64,000 bases of DNA. It comes from Sipunculus nudus (taxonomy: Eukaryota > Annelida > Sipuncula > Golfingiida > Sipunculidae). Position numbers and translations under genes: made by a program. Positions within the stretch are counted from its first letter, which is position 1. Every line of letters starts with the position of its first letter. This document shows, piece after piece, positions 45,013 to 52,564 of the stretch. The notes below the pieces were generated by a model. That model made no database searches and was not told the DNA's origin. It saw only the letters and a list, made by a program, of their open reading frames with translations. The stretch spans positions 1-64,000 of the forward strand of contig JAPPUL010000070.1 of assembly GCA_026874595.1 (NCBI GenBank). The letters are read 5' to 3'.

Positions 45013-47262
45013 TTAATTAATAGATGCCTTTTTAAGGAGCAAAGAACTAGTCAAAACGGAGACAGAACTAAAAGCCATAGCAAATCCTGCAATCATGGGG
45101 TTAAGGAGCCCAAAGGCCGCAAAAGGTATGCCAATGACGTTATATATTGAAGCCCAAAACAAGTTACGTTTAATGGTGGCCATAGATTTACGGCTAAGGT
45201 TAATAGCCTTTATAACATCATCTAAAGAGCTATTAATTAGAGTGATATCGGCGGCCTGAATAGCGATATTCGATGCAGAGGCAAGGGAGAAGCTAATATT
45301 AGCTTGAGCAAGGGCCGGAGCATCATTAATGCCATCTCCGACCATAGCCACACAACTATTATTCTTTTGTAAGTTTTTAATAAAGTCAATTTTCTGATTG
45401 GGTAAAAGGTCATAATGAACATTTTTGATATTTAGGGTACTGGCAACATTAAGGCAAGCATTTTTGTGGTCGCCGCTTAATATAATGGTATTAAGCCTCA
45501 TATTATGTAATTTAGAGATAGCAGAAGAGGCCTCAGGTCTAATTTGGTCAAACAAAGCAATAATACCTATAATGTATTTGCTATTAGCAATAAGGATAAT
45601 AGACTTACCCTGTTCCAACAGGTTCTGATAGATGTTTTTATGAGAATTATTTTCAAAAGAGATATTAAGAGAAATCATTAAGCTCATATTACCCAAGACA
45701 AATGGTTTATTATTGATACTTCCTGAGATGCCCTGTCCGCTAAAGACTTTAAAATTTGAAACGTCATATTGTTTAGCGTCAAAAACATTTAGCTGGATGG
45801 CTTTATTAATGACAGCAGAGGCCAGAGGGTGCTCAGATAGATTTTCAAGGGTAGCAGCATAATTTATAATTTGGTTTTGTGCAATATTGGAGTCAAGAGA
45901 AACGATATCGGTAACAGAGGGTTTGCCAAAGGTGAGGGTACCGGTTTTATCAAAGACAATGGTATCAACATTCTTGGTATTTTCTAAGACGAGAGCATTT
46001 TTGATAAGGATGCCATTCAAAGCGCCTTTGCCGATACCAACGACGATAGCAGTAGGGGTTGCAAGGCCCAAGGCACAAGGACAAGCAATAACTAAAACAG
46101 CAACCGTATTGATAAGAGGAATCGATAAATTAGAGACGGAATTAGAGGCAACCAATCCAAAAGATAATAAAGCCCACCAAGCAAAGAAAGTAATTAAAGC
46201 CAAAGCGAGTACAATAGGAACGAATATAGAAGAGACCTTATCAGCGAATCGTTGAATATTGGTTTTAGATCTTAAAGCCTGCTGAACGACAGAGATAATA
46301 GAAGCGAGGAAGGTATCATTACCGATTTTCTTAGCACAAACTTTAATAAAGCCATTTTGATTAATAGAGCCACTCTGCACGTCATCCCCGGTTGAAACAA
46401 ATATGGGGATGGGTTCTCCGGTGAACATAGAGCAATCGACATAAGTCTGTCCGAAGACGACACTCCCATCCACAGGGATTTTATCCCCGGGTCTAACAGC
46501 AACAATATCATCGATTAAGATATCCCTAACATGTACTTTGATTTCTTTGTCATTCCGAATAACGGTAGCAAACTGCGGCTGTAAAGCAACAAGCTGCTTA
46601 ATGGCAGAAGAAGTTTTGCTTTGAGCAATAGCCTCCATATACTTTCCAAGCAAGACTAAAGAGATAACAACAGCAGAAGCCTCAAAGTATAAATAACCGG
46701 ATATGAGTTTAAAAGTAACAAAAGAGCTATAAAAGAAAGCGGTCAAAGTGCCTAAAGAGACAAGGGTATCCATATTGGACTGTAGATGCCGAGCTTTTTT
46801 AAGGGCTGGAACGATGAAGTGAGAACCTGGGTAAAACTGCACAAGAGCGGTAAGTATGAAGAGGATATAGTTTTTGAAAGGCAAGTTAATATTGAACATA
46901 GAGATAATGAAGACAGGAATAGATAAGGAGGCAGCAAAAATGAGTTTTTGTTTAAGAGATTGTTTTAGAGAGGATTGTATCTGCTCAGAGTGGGTATCAA
47001 AGATGGATTCTTGTTGAAATACAGAGGACTTGTAACCGGAGTCATTAATAGCGTTTACAATCTGCGAAGAGCTAATTAGGTTAGGATTGAAGTGAACAAA
47101 AGCCTTGTGTTCCTGCAAACTAACGTTAGCGGAGGCCACTCCATCTAGCTTAGATATGGTATTAGTAACGGAAGCCGAACAAGCGGAACAAGTCATACCG
47201 GAGACAGAAAAGACTTTAGAAATATCGTTATGTTCTTTATAGGTTTGTTGTTGCTGTTGCAT
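45013..47262 (-). CDS. copA: copper-exporting P1B-type ATPase
   Basis: The 749-residue pump has one N-terminal HMA domain (GMTCSACSASV), eight membrane helices, the CPC metal site in ACPCALGLATP, phosphorylation site DKTGTLTFG, HP motif in SEHPLASAV and hinge GDGINDAPAL. It exports Cu(I) from the cytoplasm. The N-terminus carries QQQQQ before the HMA domain. GAGG is 4-5 nt before the ATG. The HMA-only chaperone gene lies 12 bp upstream on the same strand, forming a copper resistance pair. No CsoR or CueR gene is visible. Confidence 0.95.
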   Translation of the reverse strand: MQQQQQTYKEHNDISKVFSVSGMTCSACSASVTNTISKLDGVASANVSLQEHKAFVHFNPNLISSSQIVNAINDSGYKSSVFQQESIFDTHSEQIQSSLKQSLKQKLIFAASLSIPVFIISMFNINLPFKNYILFILTALVQFYPGSHFIVPALKKARHLQSNMDTLVSLGTLTAFFYSSFVTFKLISGYLYFEASAVVISLVLLGKYMEAIAQSKTSSAIKQLVALQPQFATVIRNDKEIKVHVRDILIDDIVAVRPGDKIPVDGSVVFGQTYVDCSMFTGEPIPIFVSTGDDVQSGSINQNGFIKVCAKKIGNDTFLASIISVVQQALRSKTNIQRFADKVSSIFVPIVLALALITFFAWWALLSFGLVASNSVSNLSIPLINTVAVLVIACPCALGLATPTAIVVGIGKGALNGILIKNALVLENTKNVDTIVFDKTGTLTFGKPSVTDIVSLDSNIAQNQIINYAATLENLSEHPLASAVINKAIQLNVFDAKQYDVSNFKVFSGQGISGSINNKPFVLGNMSLMISLNISFENNSHKNIYQNLLEQGKSIILIANSKYIIGIIALFDQIRPEASSAISKLHNMRLNTIILSGDHKNACLNVASTLNIKNVHYDLLPNQKIDFIKNLQKNNSCVAMVGDGINDAPALAQANISFSLASASNIAIQAADITLINSSLDDVIKAINLSRKSMATIKRNLFWASIYNVIGIPFAAFGLLNPMIAGFAMAFSSVSVLTSSLLLKKASIN

Positions 47263-47274
47263 TACCTCGCCTTT

Positions 47275-47493
47275 TTAACTATCTAAATTTACTCTAAAGC
47301 CTGCCTTTTGAATAGCCTCACGAGCAGTATTGTTAATATCTAAGATAGAGTCATCATAATCGAAGTCGACAGTATTATTCTTCAAAGAGACAGAAACAGA
47401 AGAAATACCGTTAATAGAAAGAGCCTTGTTAATTCTAGAAACGCAATGAGAACAAGACATACCCAAGACGTTAAAAGAAGAATGTTTAGCCAT
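47275..47493 (-). CDS. copZ: copper chaperone, heavy-metal-associated domain
   Basis: The 72-residue protein is a lone HMA domain with GMSCSHCVSRINKAL (CxxC), then SVSVSLKNNTVDFDYDDS. It would carry Cu(I) to CopA, encoded 12 bp downstream. GGAGG is 7 nt before the ATG, separated by a T7 run. The promoter should be in the 47494-47728 gap, shared with the divergent adk; I see no clear CueR or CsoR operator there. Confidence 0.92.
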   Translation of the reverse strand: MAKHSSFNVLGMSCSHCVSRINKALSINGISSVSVSLKNNTVDFDYDDSILDINNTAREAIQKAGFRVNLDS

Positions 47494-47728
47494 AAAAAAA
47501 CCTCCGATAAACCTAATAAAGAGCTATTCACTCTAAAGACAAAAGCTAATAAAAACAAAGCATAAAGTATATACCCAAATGCTAGAGGAAAGATTACAAA
47601 GGGAAGGAGTTTTTGATAAAAAAAAGTATAAATAAAATATAAATAATAGAAAATGGAAAGAATAAATAGCTAGATTTGAAATAAGGGTAGAAAGGAGCGT
47701 TTTAGAAAATAGAAAAAGGGGAAAAGGA

Positions 47729-48289
47729 ATGAATATAATATTGTTAGGGGCGCCTGGGTCTGGGAAAGGGACACAAAGTGAATATATAGTAAAGAAGTAT
47801 AAGCTAGTCCACATATCAACAGGTGAGATGCTAAGAGAGGAGGTATCAGGCGGTACAGAGTTAGGGAAAGCGGCGAGGGTGTATATGGACAGAGGAGAGT
47901 TAGTACCGGACGGAATAATAGTAGAGATGATAGAGGGCAGGTTAGGGGAGGCTGATTGTGGGGGAGGATTTTTGTTGGATGGATTTCCGAGGACAGAAGT
48001 GCAAGCAGATGAGCTTGGCAAGATGTTGAAGCGAGTAGGGGTTAAATTAGACAAGGTAGTAGAGATACGCGTAGGGGAGGAGGAATTAAAGAGTCGTCTT
48101 ATGGGGCGAGGTGCGAAGGAGGGTCGAACAGACGACAATGCAAAGACAATAGAGAATCGGCTTAAGGTGTATAAAGAGCAAACGAAGCCGCTAATAAGCT
48201 ACTATAGGGGTCTTGGGCTCTTAGAAGGAGTAGATGGGGAAGGAGAAATAAAAGAGATAATGGAGAGAATAGACAAAGTGCTAAAGTAG
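47729..48289 (+). CDS. adk: adenylate kinase
   Basis: The 186-residue kinase (short-LID type) equilibrates ATP + AMP with 2 ADP. P-loop GAPGSGKGT at residue 7, NMP-binding HISTGEMLREEV, FLLDGFPRTEVQADEL and a short lid GRGAKEGRTDDNAKT without zinc cysteines. GGGG lies a few nt upstream of the ATG. It sits ahead of the pyrimidine genes; adk is not usually part of a pyr operon, so the 116 bp gap may separate them. Confidence 0.95.
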   Translation: MNIILLGAPGSGKGTQSEYIVKKYKLVHISTGEMLREEVSGGTELGKAARVYMDRGELVPDGIIVEMIEGRLGEADCGGGFLLDGFPRTEVQADELGKMLKRVGVKLDKVVEIRVGEEELKSRLMGRGAKEGRTDDNAKTIENRLKVYKEQTKPLISYYRGLGLLEGVDGEGEIKEIMERIDKVLK

Positions 48290-48303
48290 TAAGGGTTGAG
48301 ATT

Positions 48304-48372
48304 ATGGTATTTGGGGCTATGGCATTTGAGATTATGGCATTTGAGATTATGGCATTTGAGATTAGGATGTAA
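48304..48372 (+). CDS. possible 22-residue leader peptide with (MAFEI) x 3, upstream of pyrR
   Basis: ATG at 48304 opens a 22-codon frame ending TAA at 48370-48372; 15 of its codons are three exact copies of a 15 bp unit (ATGGCATTTGAGATT) at 48319-48363. AAGGG lies about 10 nt before the ATG. It precedes pyrR by 33 bp. It may be a translated pyr leader, or just one more micro-duplication; no terminator/antiterminator pair is evident. Confidence 0.3.
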   Translation: MVFGAMAFEIMAFEIMAFEIRM

Positions 48373-48405
48373 GATTTACATAGAACTGGAGGATAGGGAA
48401 AAAAG

Positions 48406-48960
48406 ATGGAAGTAGAGCGGGAAGATATTATGAATGGAGAAGAGATAGAGCAAGCGCTTATAATGATGTCAGAAAAGATATTAAAAAGAGGAGAGAAAAA
48501 AGGGCTTGCTTTTATAGGTATAGTTAGGCGAGGCGACATATTGGCAAAGCGGTTTATAGGACATATAGGTAAGGAGCTAAGAGGAGCTAAGATAGATTAT
48601 GGGACAGTAGACATATCGCTTTATAGGGATGATTTTATAGAGAGGGGAGGAGATCTTAAGGTAGGGGAGACAAATATATTATTCGACGTATCGGGCAAGC
48701 GGATAATCCTAGTAGACGATGTCCTTCAAACGGGGCGAACGATACGCGCAGCAATAGATCAGATAATGGATTACGGGCGGCCGAAGAAGATAGAACTTGC
48801 AATACTCGTGGATCGGGGGGGGCGGGAGTTACCGATATGCCCTAATTACTGTGGTAAGGAGTTATCGTATGTAGGTTTTGAGAAAGTCGAAGTGAAGTTA
48901 TTAGAGGAAGATGGTGAGGAGGGAGTAATATATATTAAACAAGGGAAAAACCGGATTTGA
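48406..48960 (+). CDS. pyrR: bifunctional pyr operon regulator / uracil phosphoribosyltransferase
   Basis: The 184-residue protein has the PRPP-binding loop ILVDDVLQTGRTIRAA and the PyrR-specific AILVDRGGRELPICPNYCGKEL. PyrR senses UMP/UTP and controls pyr transcription by binding nascent RNA in many bacteria, and also has UPRT activity. GGAGG is about 12 nt before the ATG; a second ATG lies 8 codons in (MNGEEIEQ), closer to the usual PyrR N-terminus. Its stop TGA overlaps the pyrB start (TTGA). Confidence 0.93.
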   Translation: MEVEREDIMNGEEIEQALIMMSEKILKRGEKKGLAFIGIVRRGDILAKRFIGHIGKELRGAKIDYGTVDISLYRDDFIERGGDLKVGETNILFDVSGKRIILVDDVLQTGRTIRAAIDQIMDYGRPKKIELAILVDRGGRELPICPNYCGKELSYVGFEKVEVKLLEEDGEEGVIYIKQGKNRI

Positions 48961-49892
48961 AACAAAAGAGAAAAGATTTGCTTGGACTGTATGAGCTTGA
49001 GGGAGAAGAGATAGAAGAGATACTAAGACAAGCAGAAGGGATGAAAAAGATATTCACGCGTCAAGTAAAGAAGGTGCCGTTGCTGCGAGGAAAGATGGTA
49101 GTGAATGTATTTTACGAGCCATCGACACGCACGCGAACCTCATTTGAGCTAGCAGCAAAAGCCCTTAGTGCAGATGTAATAAACATAAGCGCAACAACAA
49201 GCAGTATAGTAAAACAAGAGAGTCTAATAGACACAGCAAAGACAGTAGAAGCCTTAAATGCAGATATAATAGTGCTACGCCATAATGCCTCCGGAGCGCC
49301 CCATTTTTTATCTAAGAAGACCTCATTATCGATAATAAATGGGGGAGATGGAACGCACGAACATCCGACTCAAGCGTTACTGGACCTTTACACAATAAAA
49401 GAGAAAAAGGGTAGAATAAAAGGTCTTAAGGTAGCGTTGGTAGGAGACATAACTCACAGCCGAGTTTCACGTTCAAATATAATAGGTTTAAATAAGTTAG
49501 GAGCAGAGGTAAGGGTGGTGGGTCCCTCGACATTGATACCGAGGAAGATAGAAGATTTAGGGTGCAAAGTATATAACGATTTAAAAACGGGTCTTAATGG
49601 AGTTGATGTAGTATATTGTCTTAGGATACAATTTGAGAGGCAGCAGGAGAGACTATTCCCGTCGTTAGAAGATTACGTAAGACAATACACGGTAAATGAG
49701 CTTAATATAAGATATGCAAAAGATGGAGCCTTAGTAATGCATCCAGGTCCTATAAACCGGGGGATAGAGTTGTCTTATGAAGTAGCCTACAGTGCAAATT
49801 CTACGATAGAAGAACAAGTAACAAATGGGGTAGCAGTACGGATGTCGGTATTTTCGTTACTTTTGGGGGGTCGACATGGGTCTAGTAATTAG
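48957..49892 (+). CDS. pyrB: aspartate carbamoyltransferase catalytic subunit
   Basis: This 311-residue enzyme condenses aspartate with carbamoyl phosphate. The phosphate loop is YEPSTRTRTSFE, then KQESLIDTAKT, HPTQALLDLYT and HPGPINRG. It starts with TTG overlapping the pyrR stop, and overlaps pyrC' by 17 bp. No regulatory PyrI gene is present. Pairing with a metal-less dihydroorotase recalls the pseudomonad PyrB-PyrC' dodecamer, in which PyrC' is needed for assembly. Confidence 0.95.
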   Translation: MKQKRKDLLGLYELEGEEIEEILRQAEGMKKIFTRQVKKVPLLRGKMVVNVFYEPSTRTRTSFELAAKALSADVINISATTSSIVKQESLIDTAKTVEALNADIIVLRHNASGAPHFLSKKTSLSIINGGDGTHEHPTQALLDLYTIKEKKGRIKGLKVALVGDITHSRVSRSNIIGLNKLGAEVRVVGPSTLIPRKIEDLGCKVYNDLKTGLNGVDVVYCLRIQFERQQERLFPSLEDYVRQYTVNELNIRYAKDGALVMHPGPINRGIELSYEVAYSANSTIEEQVTNGVAVRMSVFSLLLGGRHGSSN

Positions 49893-51186
49893 GGGAGGAT
49901 TAGTTATAAGCCCGACAAATGGACTTGCGGAGAAACTAGACATAGAGGTAAGTGGAGGCAGGATATTGCGAATGCAAAAGGGTCTTGGAAAGGTAGAGGG
50001 GGTGGATGAGATAGATGCAGGAGGTAAGATAGTAAGTCCCGGATTAATAGATATGAATATGATATTACGAGAGCCTGGTCGAGAAGATATAGGGACAATA
50101 AAGACGGGAATGGAGAGTGCAGCAGCAGGAGGCTATACCGGGATAGCGTGCATGCCGCATACAAGTCCAGTAATAGACAATAAGCTGGGAGTAAAATATG
50201 TGCTTAGTCGAGCAAAAGAGATATCGCTTGTAAAAGTCTTTCCAATAGGAGGACTTACAAAGGGACTTTTAGGAGAGGAGTTAAACGATATATACGGGCT
50301 TTTTCAAGCGGGAGTATATGGGCTTACAGACATGACGATTATGGATGCAAATATAATGCGAAAAGGCTTTGAATATTGTAAAATGTATGATTTACCGATA
50401 TTAAGCTATTGTGAGAATATGGAATTATCAAAGGACGGTTGTGTGAATGAGGGATATGTATCAACCTTGCTTGGATTTAGAGGGATCCCTAACATAGCAG
50501 AATATATGCAAGTGATGAGAGATATAATGCTTTGCGAATTCACAAACTCAAGACTTCATATAAAGACAATATCAACAAAGGAGTCGGTTGAGCATATAAG
50601 ATATGGTAAATGTAGGGGTTTGAAGTTGACATGCGAAGTAATGCCCTATCACTTAACTTTGACGGAAGAGAATTTAATTAATTCAAACTATGATACAAAT
50701 TTAAAGATATCGCCACCTTTAAGGACCCATGAAGATAAAAAGGCACTAATAAAGGGTTTGAAGGAGGATGTAATAGATGTAATAGTAAGCGGACATATAC
50801 CATGGCTTTCGAATGAGAAAGACACAGAATTTATAAATGCGCCTTATGGAGTAATAGGTCTTGAGACGACCTTACCGTTAATCTATACACATCTTGTATG
50901 CAAGAAAGAAATTAGCTTAAGCCAAATGGTCCGTAAATTGAGTAGTAATCCTGCTAAAGTGTTAAAAGTTGAGGGGGGGGAATTAAGAAAGGGTGGCAAA
51001 GCAGATATAACGATTATAGATCCCAACTTGGAGATTGTAATAGGAGATGATTTTTTTCATTCGATAAGTAAAAACTCACCATATATAGGTAAGAAGCTAA
51101 AAGGCTTTGCAACACACACAATAGTAGAAGGGCAGATAGTATACGAGCGGGCTACAAACACATTTTACAAACGTATTATGGCTTAA
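49876..51186 (+). CDS. pyrC': dihydroorotase-like protein lacking metal ligands (PyrC')
   Basis: The 436-residue protein aligns over its length with type I dihydroorotases (KIVSPGLID, LREPGREDIGTI, AAAGGYTGIACMP, NTSPVID-like region). The metal site is gone: HxH of PGLIDxHxHLR reads N61 and I63 (DMNMILR), the His before CED is Tyr (LSYCENMEL), the His of HxxHxS is Thr (LHIKTIST) and the Asp of TDHAP is Gly (SGHIP). In Pseudomonas and relatives such PyrC' proteins are inactive and structural. Overlap with pyrB supports the same role. A working dihydroorotase must then lie elsewhere in the genome. Confidence 0.88.
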   Translation: MGLVIRGGLVISPTNGLAEKLDIEVSGGRILRMQKGLGKVEGVDEIDAGGKIVSPGLIDMNMILREPGREDIGTIKTGMESAAAGGYTGIACMPHTSPVIDNKLGVKYVLSRAKEISLVKVFPIGGLTKGLLGEELNDIYGLFQAGVYGLTDMTIMDANIMRKGFEYCKMYDLPILSYCENMELSKDGCVNEGYVSTLLGFRGIPNIAEYMQVMRDIMLCEFTNSRLHIKTISTKESVEHIRYGKCRGLKLTCEVMPYHLTLTEENLINSNYDTNLKISPPLRTHEDKKALIKGLKEDVIDVIVSGHIPWLSNEKDTEFINAPYGVIGLETTLPLIYTHLVCKKEISLSQMVRKLSSNPAKVLKVEGGELRKGGKADITIIDPNLEIVIGDDFFHSISKNSPYIGKKLKGFATHTIVEGQIVYERATNTFYKRIMA

Positions 51187-51215
51187 CGATATAGAATATA
51201 GGCAAAGGAGTATCT

Positions 51216-52073
51216 TTAAAAGATAGTATTTTCGATTATAAGAGCAGAAAACAAAGTGAAAAGGTAGATGAGAGAGTAAAGGAAGAGATTCTTCTGTAGG
51301 CTTCTGGACATATCTTTTAAGACATTGTACGATTTTAAAATTAAAATAGTGTTTAAGATAAGAGATACGATTATATAAAATACTCCTTGTGTAATTGCAA
51401 ATGCTAGGGTGAATATGACAAGGATTATGGTATATATGAAAATAATTTTAAGAGTATCGTGTTGATTTTTTATTACAGGTAACATAGGCAGACCTGATAT
51501 TTTGTAATCTTCTTTAAAATAAAGCGCAAGTATCCAAAAGTGGGGAGGAGTCCAAAGAAAAATTATAAAGAACAAAGCCCATGGGACAATATCCATTACA
51601 TCTCCTCTAACAGCAGCCCAAACGATTACAGGTGGCATAGAACCTGCAATCCCGCCTATGACTATATTCTGAGGGGTATTAGGCTTTAGATACAAGGTAT
51701 AGAAGAGGCTATAAAATAGTATGGTAGCAAGAGACAGAAAAGCGCTTAGCAAATTGAAAACATAACCAAAGATAAAAACACCAATTAAACCTATAGAAAT
51801 AGAAAAAGCTAGCGCCGAACTGGGGGTTATAATGCCCATAGGTAGGGGACGTCGTTTATTAGTTCTTGACATTTTAGCATCAATATGACGTTCAAAGTAT
51901 TGATTTAAAGCGTTTGCACAGCCTCCCGTTAGGTAAAGAGCAAATAGTATTAAAACAGAGAGTAAAAGATTATTTTTTAAAAACTCCCCCTCTACAAATA
52001 ACGCAGTAAGTCCACTAAATACTATAAGCAACATAATACGTGGCTTTGTAAGCTCAATATAATGTGCGATCAT
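51216..52073 (-). CDS. cyoE: protoheme IX farnesyltransferase (heme O synthase)
   Basis: The 285-residue UbiA-superfamily membrane enzyme adds farnesyl to heme B for heme-copper oxidases. The first Asp-rich motif region is NQYFERHIDAKMSRTNKRRPLP, the second is in LYFKEDYKISGLPMLP, with about nine helices and FLWTPPHFW. The family's usual N-x-x-D reads NQYFERHID, in line with CyoE. No ribosome site is evident before the ATG. Its first 38 codons and the upstream region are duplicated 332 bp upstream. dxs supplies its isoprenoid precursor route. Confidence 0.93.
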   Translation of the reverse strand: MIAHYIELTKPRIMLLIVFSGLTALFVEGEFLKNNLLLSVLILFALYLTGGCANALNQYFERHIDAKMSRTNKRRPLPMGIITPSSALAFSISIGLIGVFIFGYVFNLLSAFLSLATILFYSLFYTLYLKPNTPQNIVIGGIAGSMPPVIVWAAVRGDVMDIVPWALFFIIFLWTPPHFWILALYFKEDYKISGLPMLPVIKNQHDTLKIIFIYTIILVIFTLAFAITQGVFYIIVSLILNTILILKSYNVLKDMSRSLQKNLFLYSLIYLFTLFSALIIENTIF

Positions 52074-52564
52074 AACTTTTTTGATAAGTCCTTTATAAAT
52101 AGCTCTTTATAAAAAAAAAGCTAACGAATCAAATAACAAAGACAAATAACGAATACAAATAACAAAGACAAACCAAAGACAAACCAAGATTAAGCATAAT
52201 TTATTTATCTAAATATTTCTGTTTCTTTTTGTATGAGCTTCTTAGTTAATGTAATTATCCCATAAACTAGTATTAAAATAGAGAGTATAGAGAGTAAAAG
52301 ATTATTTTTTAAAAACTCCCCCTCTACAAATAACGCAGTAAGTCCACTAAATACTATAAGCAACATAATACGTGGCTTTGTAAGCTCAATATAATGTGCG
52401 ATCATAACTTTTTTGATAAGTCCTTTATAAATAGCTCTTTATAAAAAAAAAAAGCTAACGAATCAAATAACAAAGACAAATAACGAATACAAATAACAAA
52501 GACAAACCAAAGACAAACCAAGATTAAGCATAATTTATTTATCTAAATATTTCTGTTTCTTTTT
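51957..52564. repeat. direct tandem duplication, about 275 bp per copy, period 332-334 bp, between cyoE and dxs
   Basis: Bases 51957-52230 recur almost exactly at 52289-52564. The unit holds the 5' end of cyoE, the whole intergenic leader and the 3' end of dxs. The copies differ mainly in one A-run (9 versus 11). The 58 bp between the copies resembles diverged versions of dxs codons and of the cyoE region, so the event was not a clean single step. The gap 52074-52538 holds nothing else that I see. Confidence 0.93.
52205..52405 (-). pseudogene. chimeric fragment: CyoE N-terminus joined to Dxs C-terminus
   Basis: This 66-codon frame starts with the first 38 or so residues of CyoE (MIAHYIELTKPRIM to NNLLLS), passes through SILILVYGIIT and ends with LTKKLIQKETEIFR, almost the end of Dxs (LTKKLIKKETEIFR). 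It is a product of the tandem duplication. It keeps one membrane helix and the cyoE start region, so it may be translated, but no function is expected. Confidence 0.85.

Noticed and set aside
48290-48405. PyrR-binding attenuator before pyrR
   Set aside because: No conserved PyrR anti-antiterminator loop or terminator stem can be drawn; the gap is mostly the 15 bp repeat.
51205-51235. Terminator hairpin between pyrC' and cyoE (TATCTT/AAGATA)
   Set aside because: Only a 6 bp A/T-rich stem with a 3-base loop; too weak to claim.
52205-52405. A new small membrane protein gene
   Set aside because: Both ends are exact or near-exact copies of neighbouring cyoE and dxs; it is a duplication junction.
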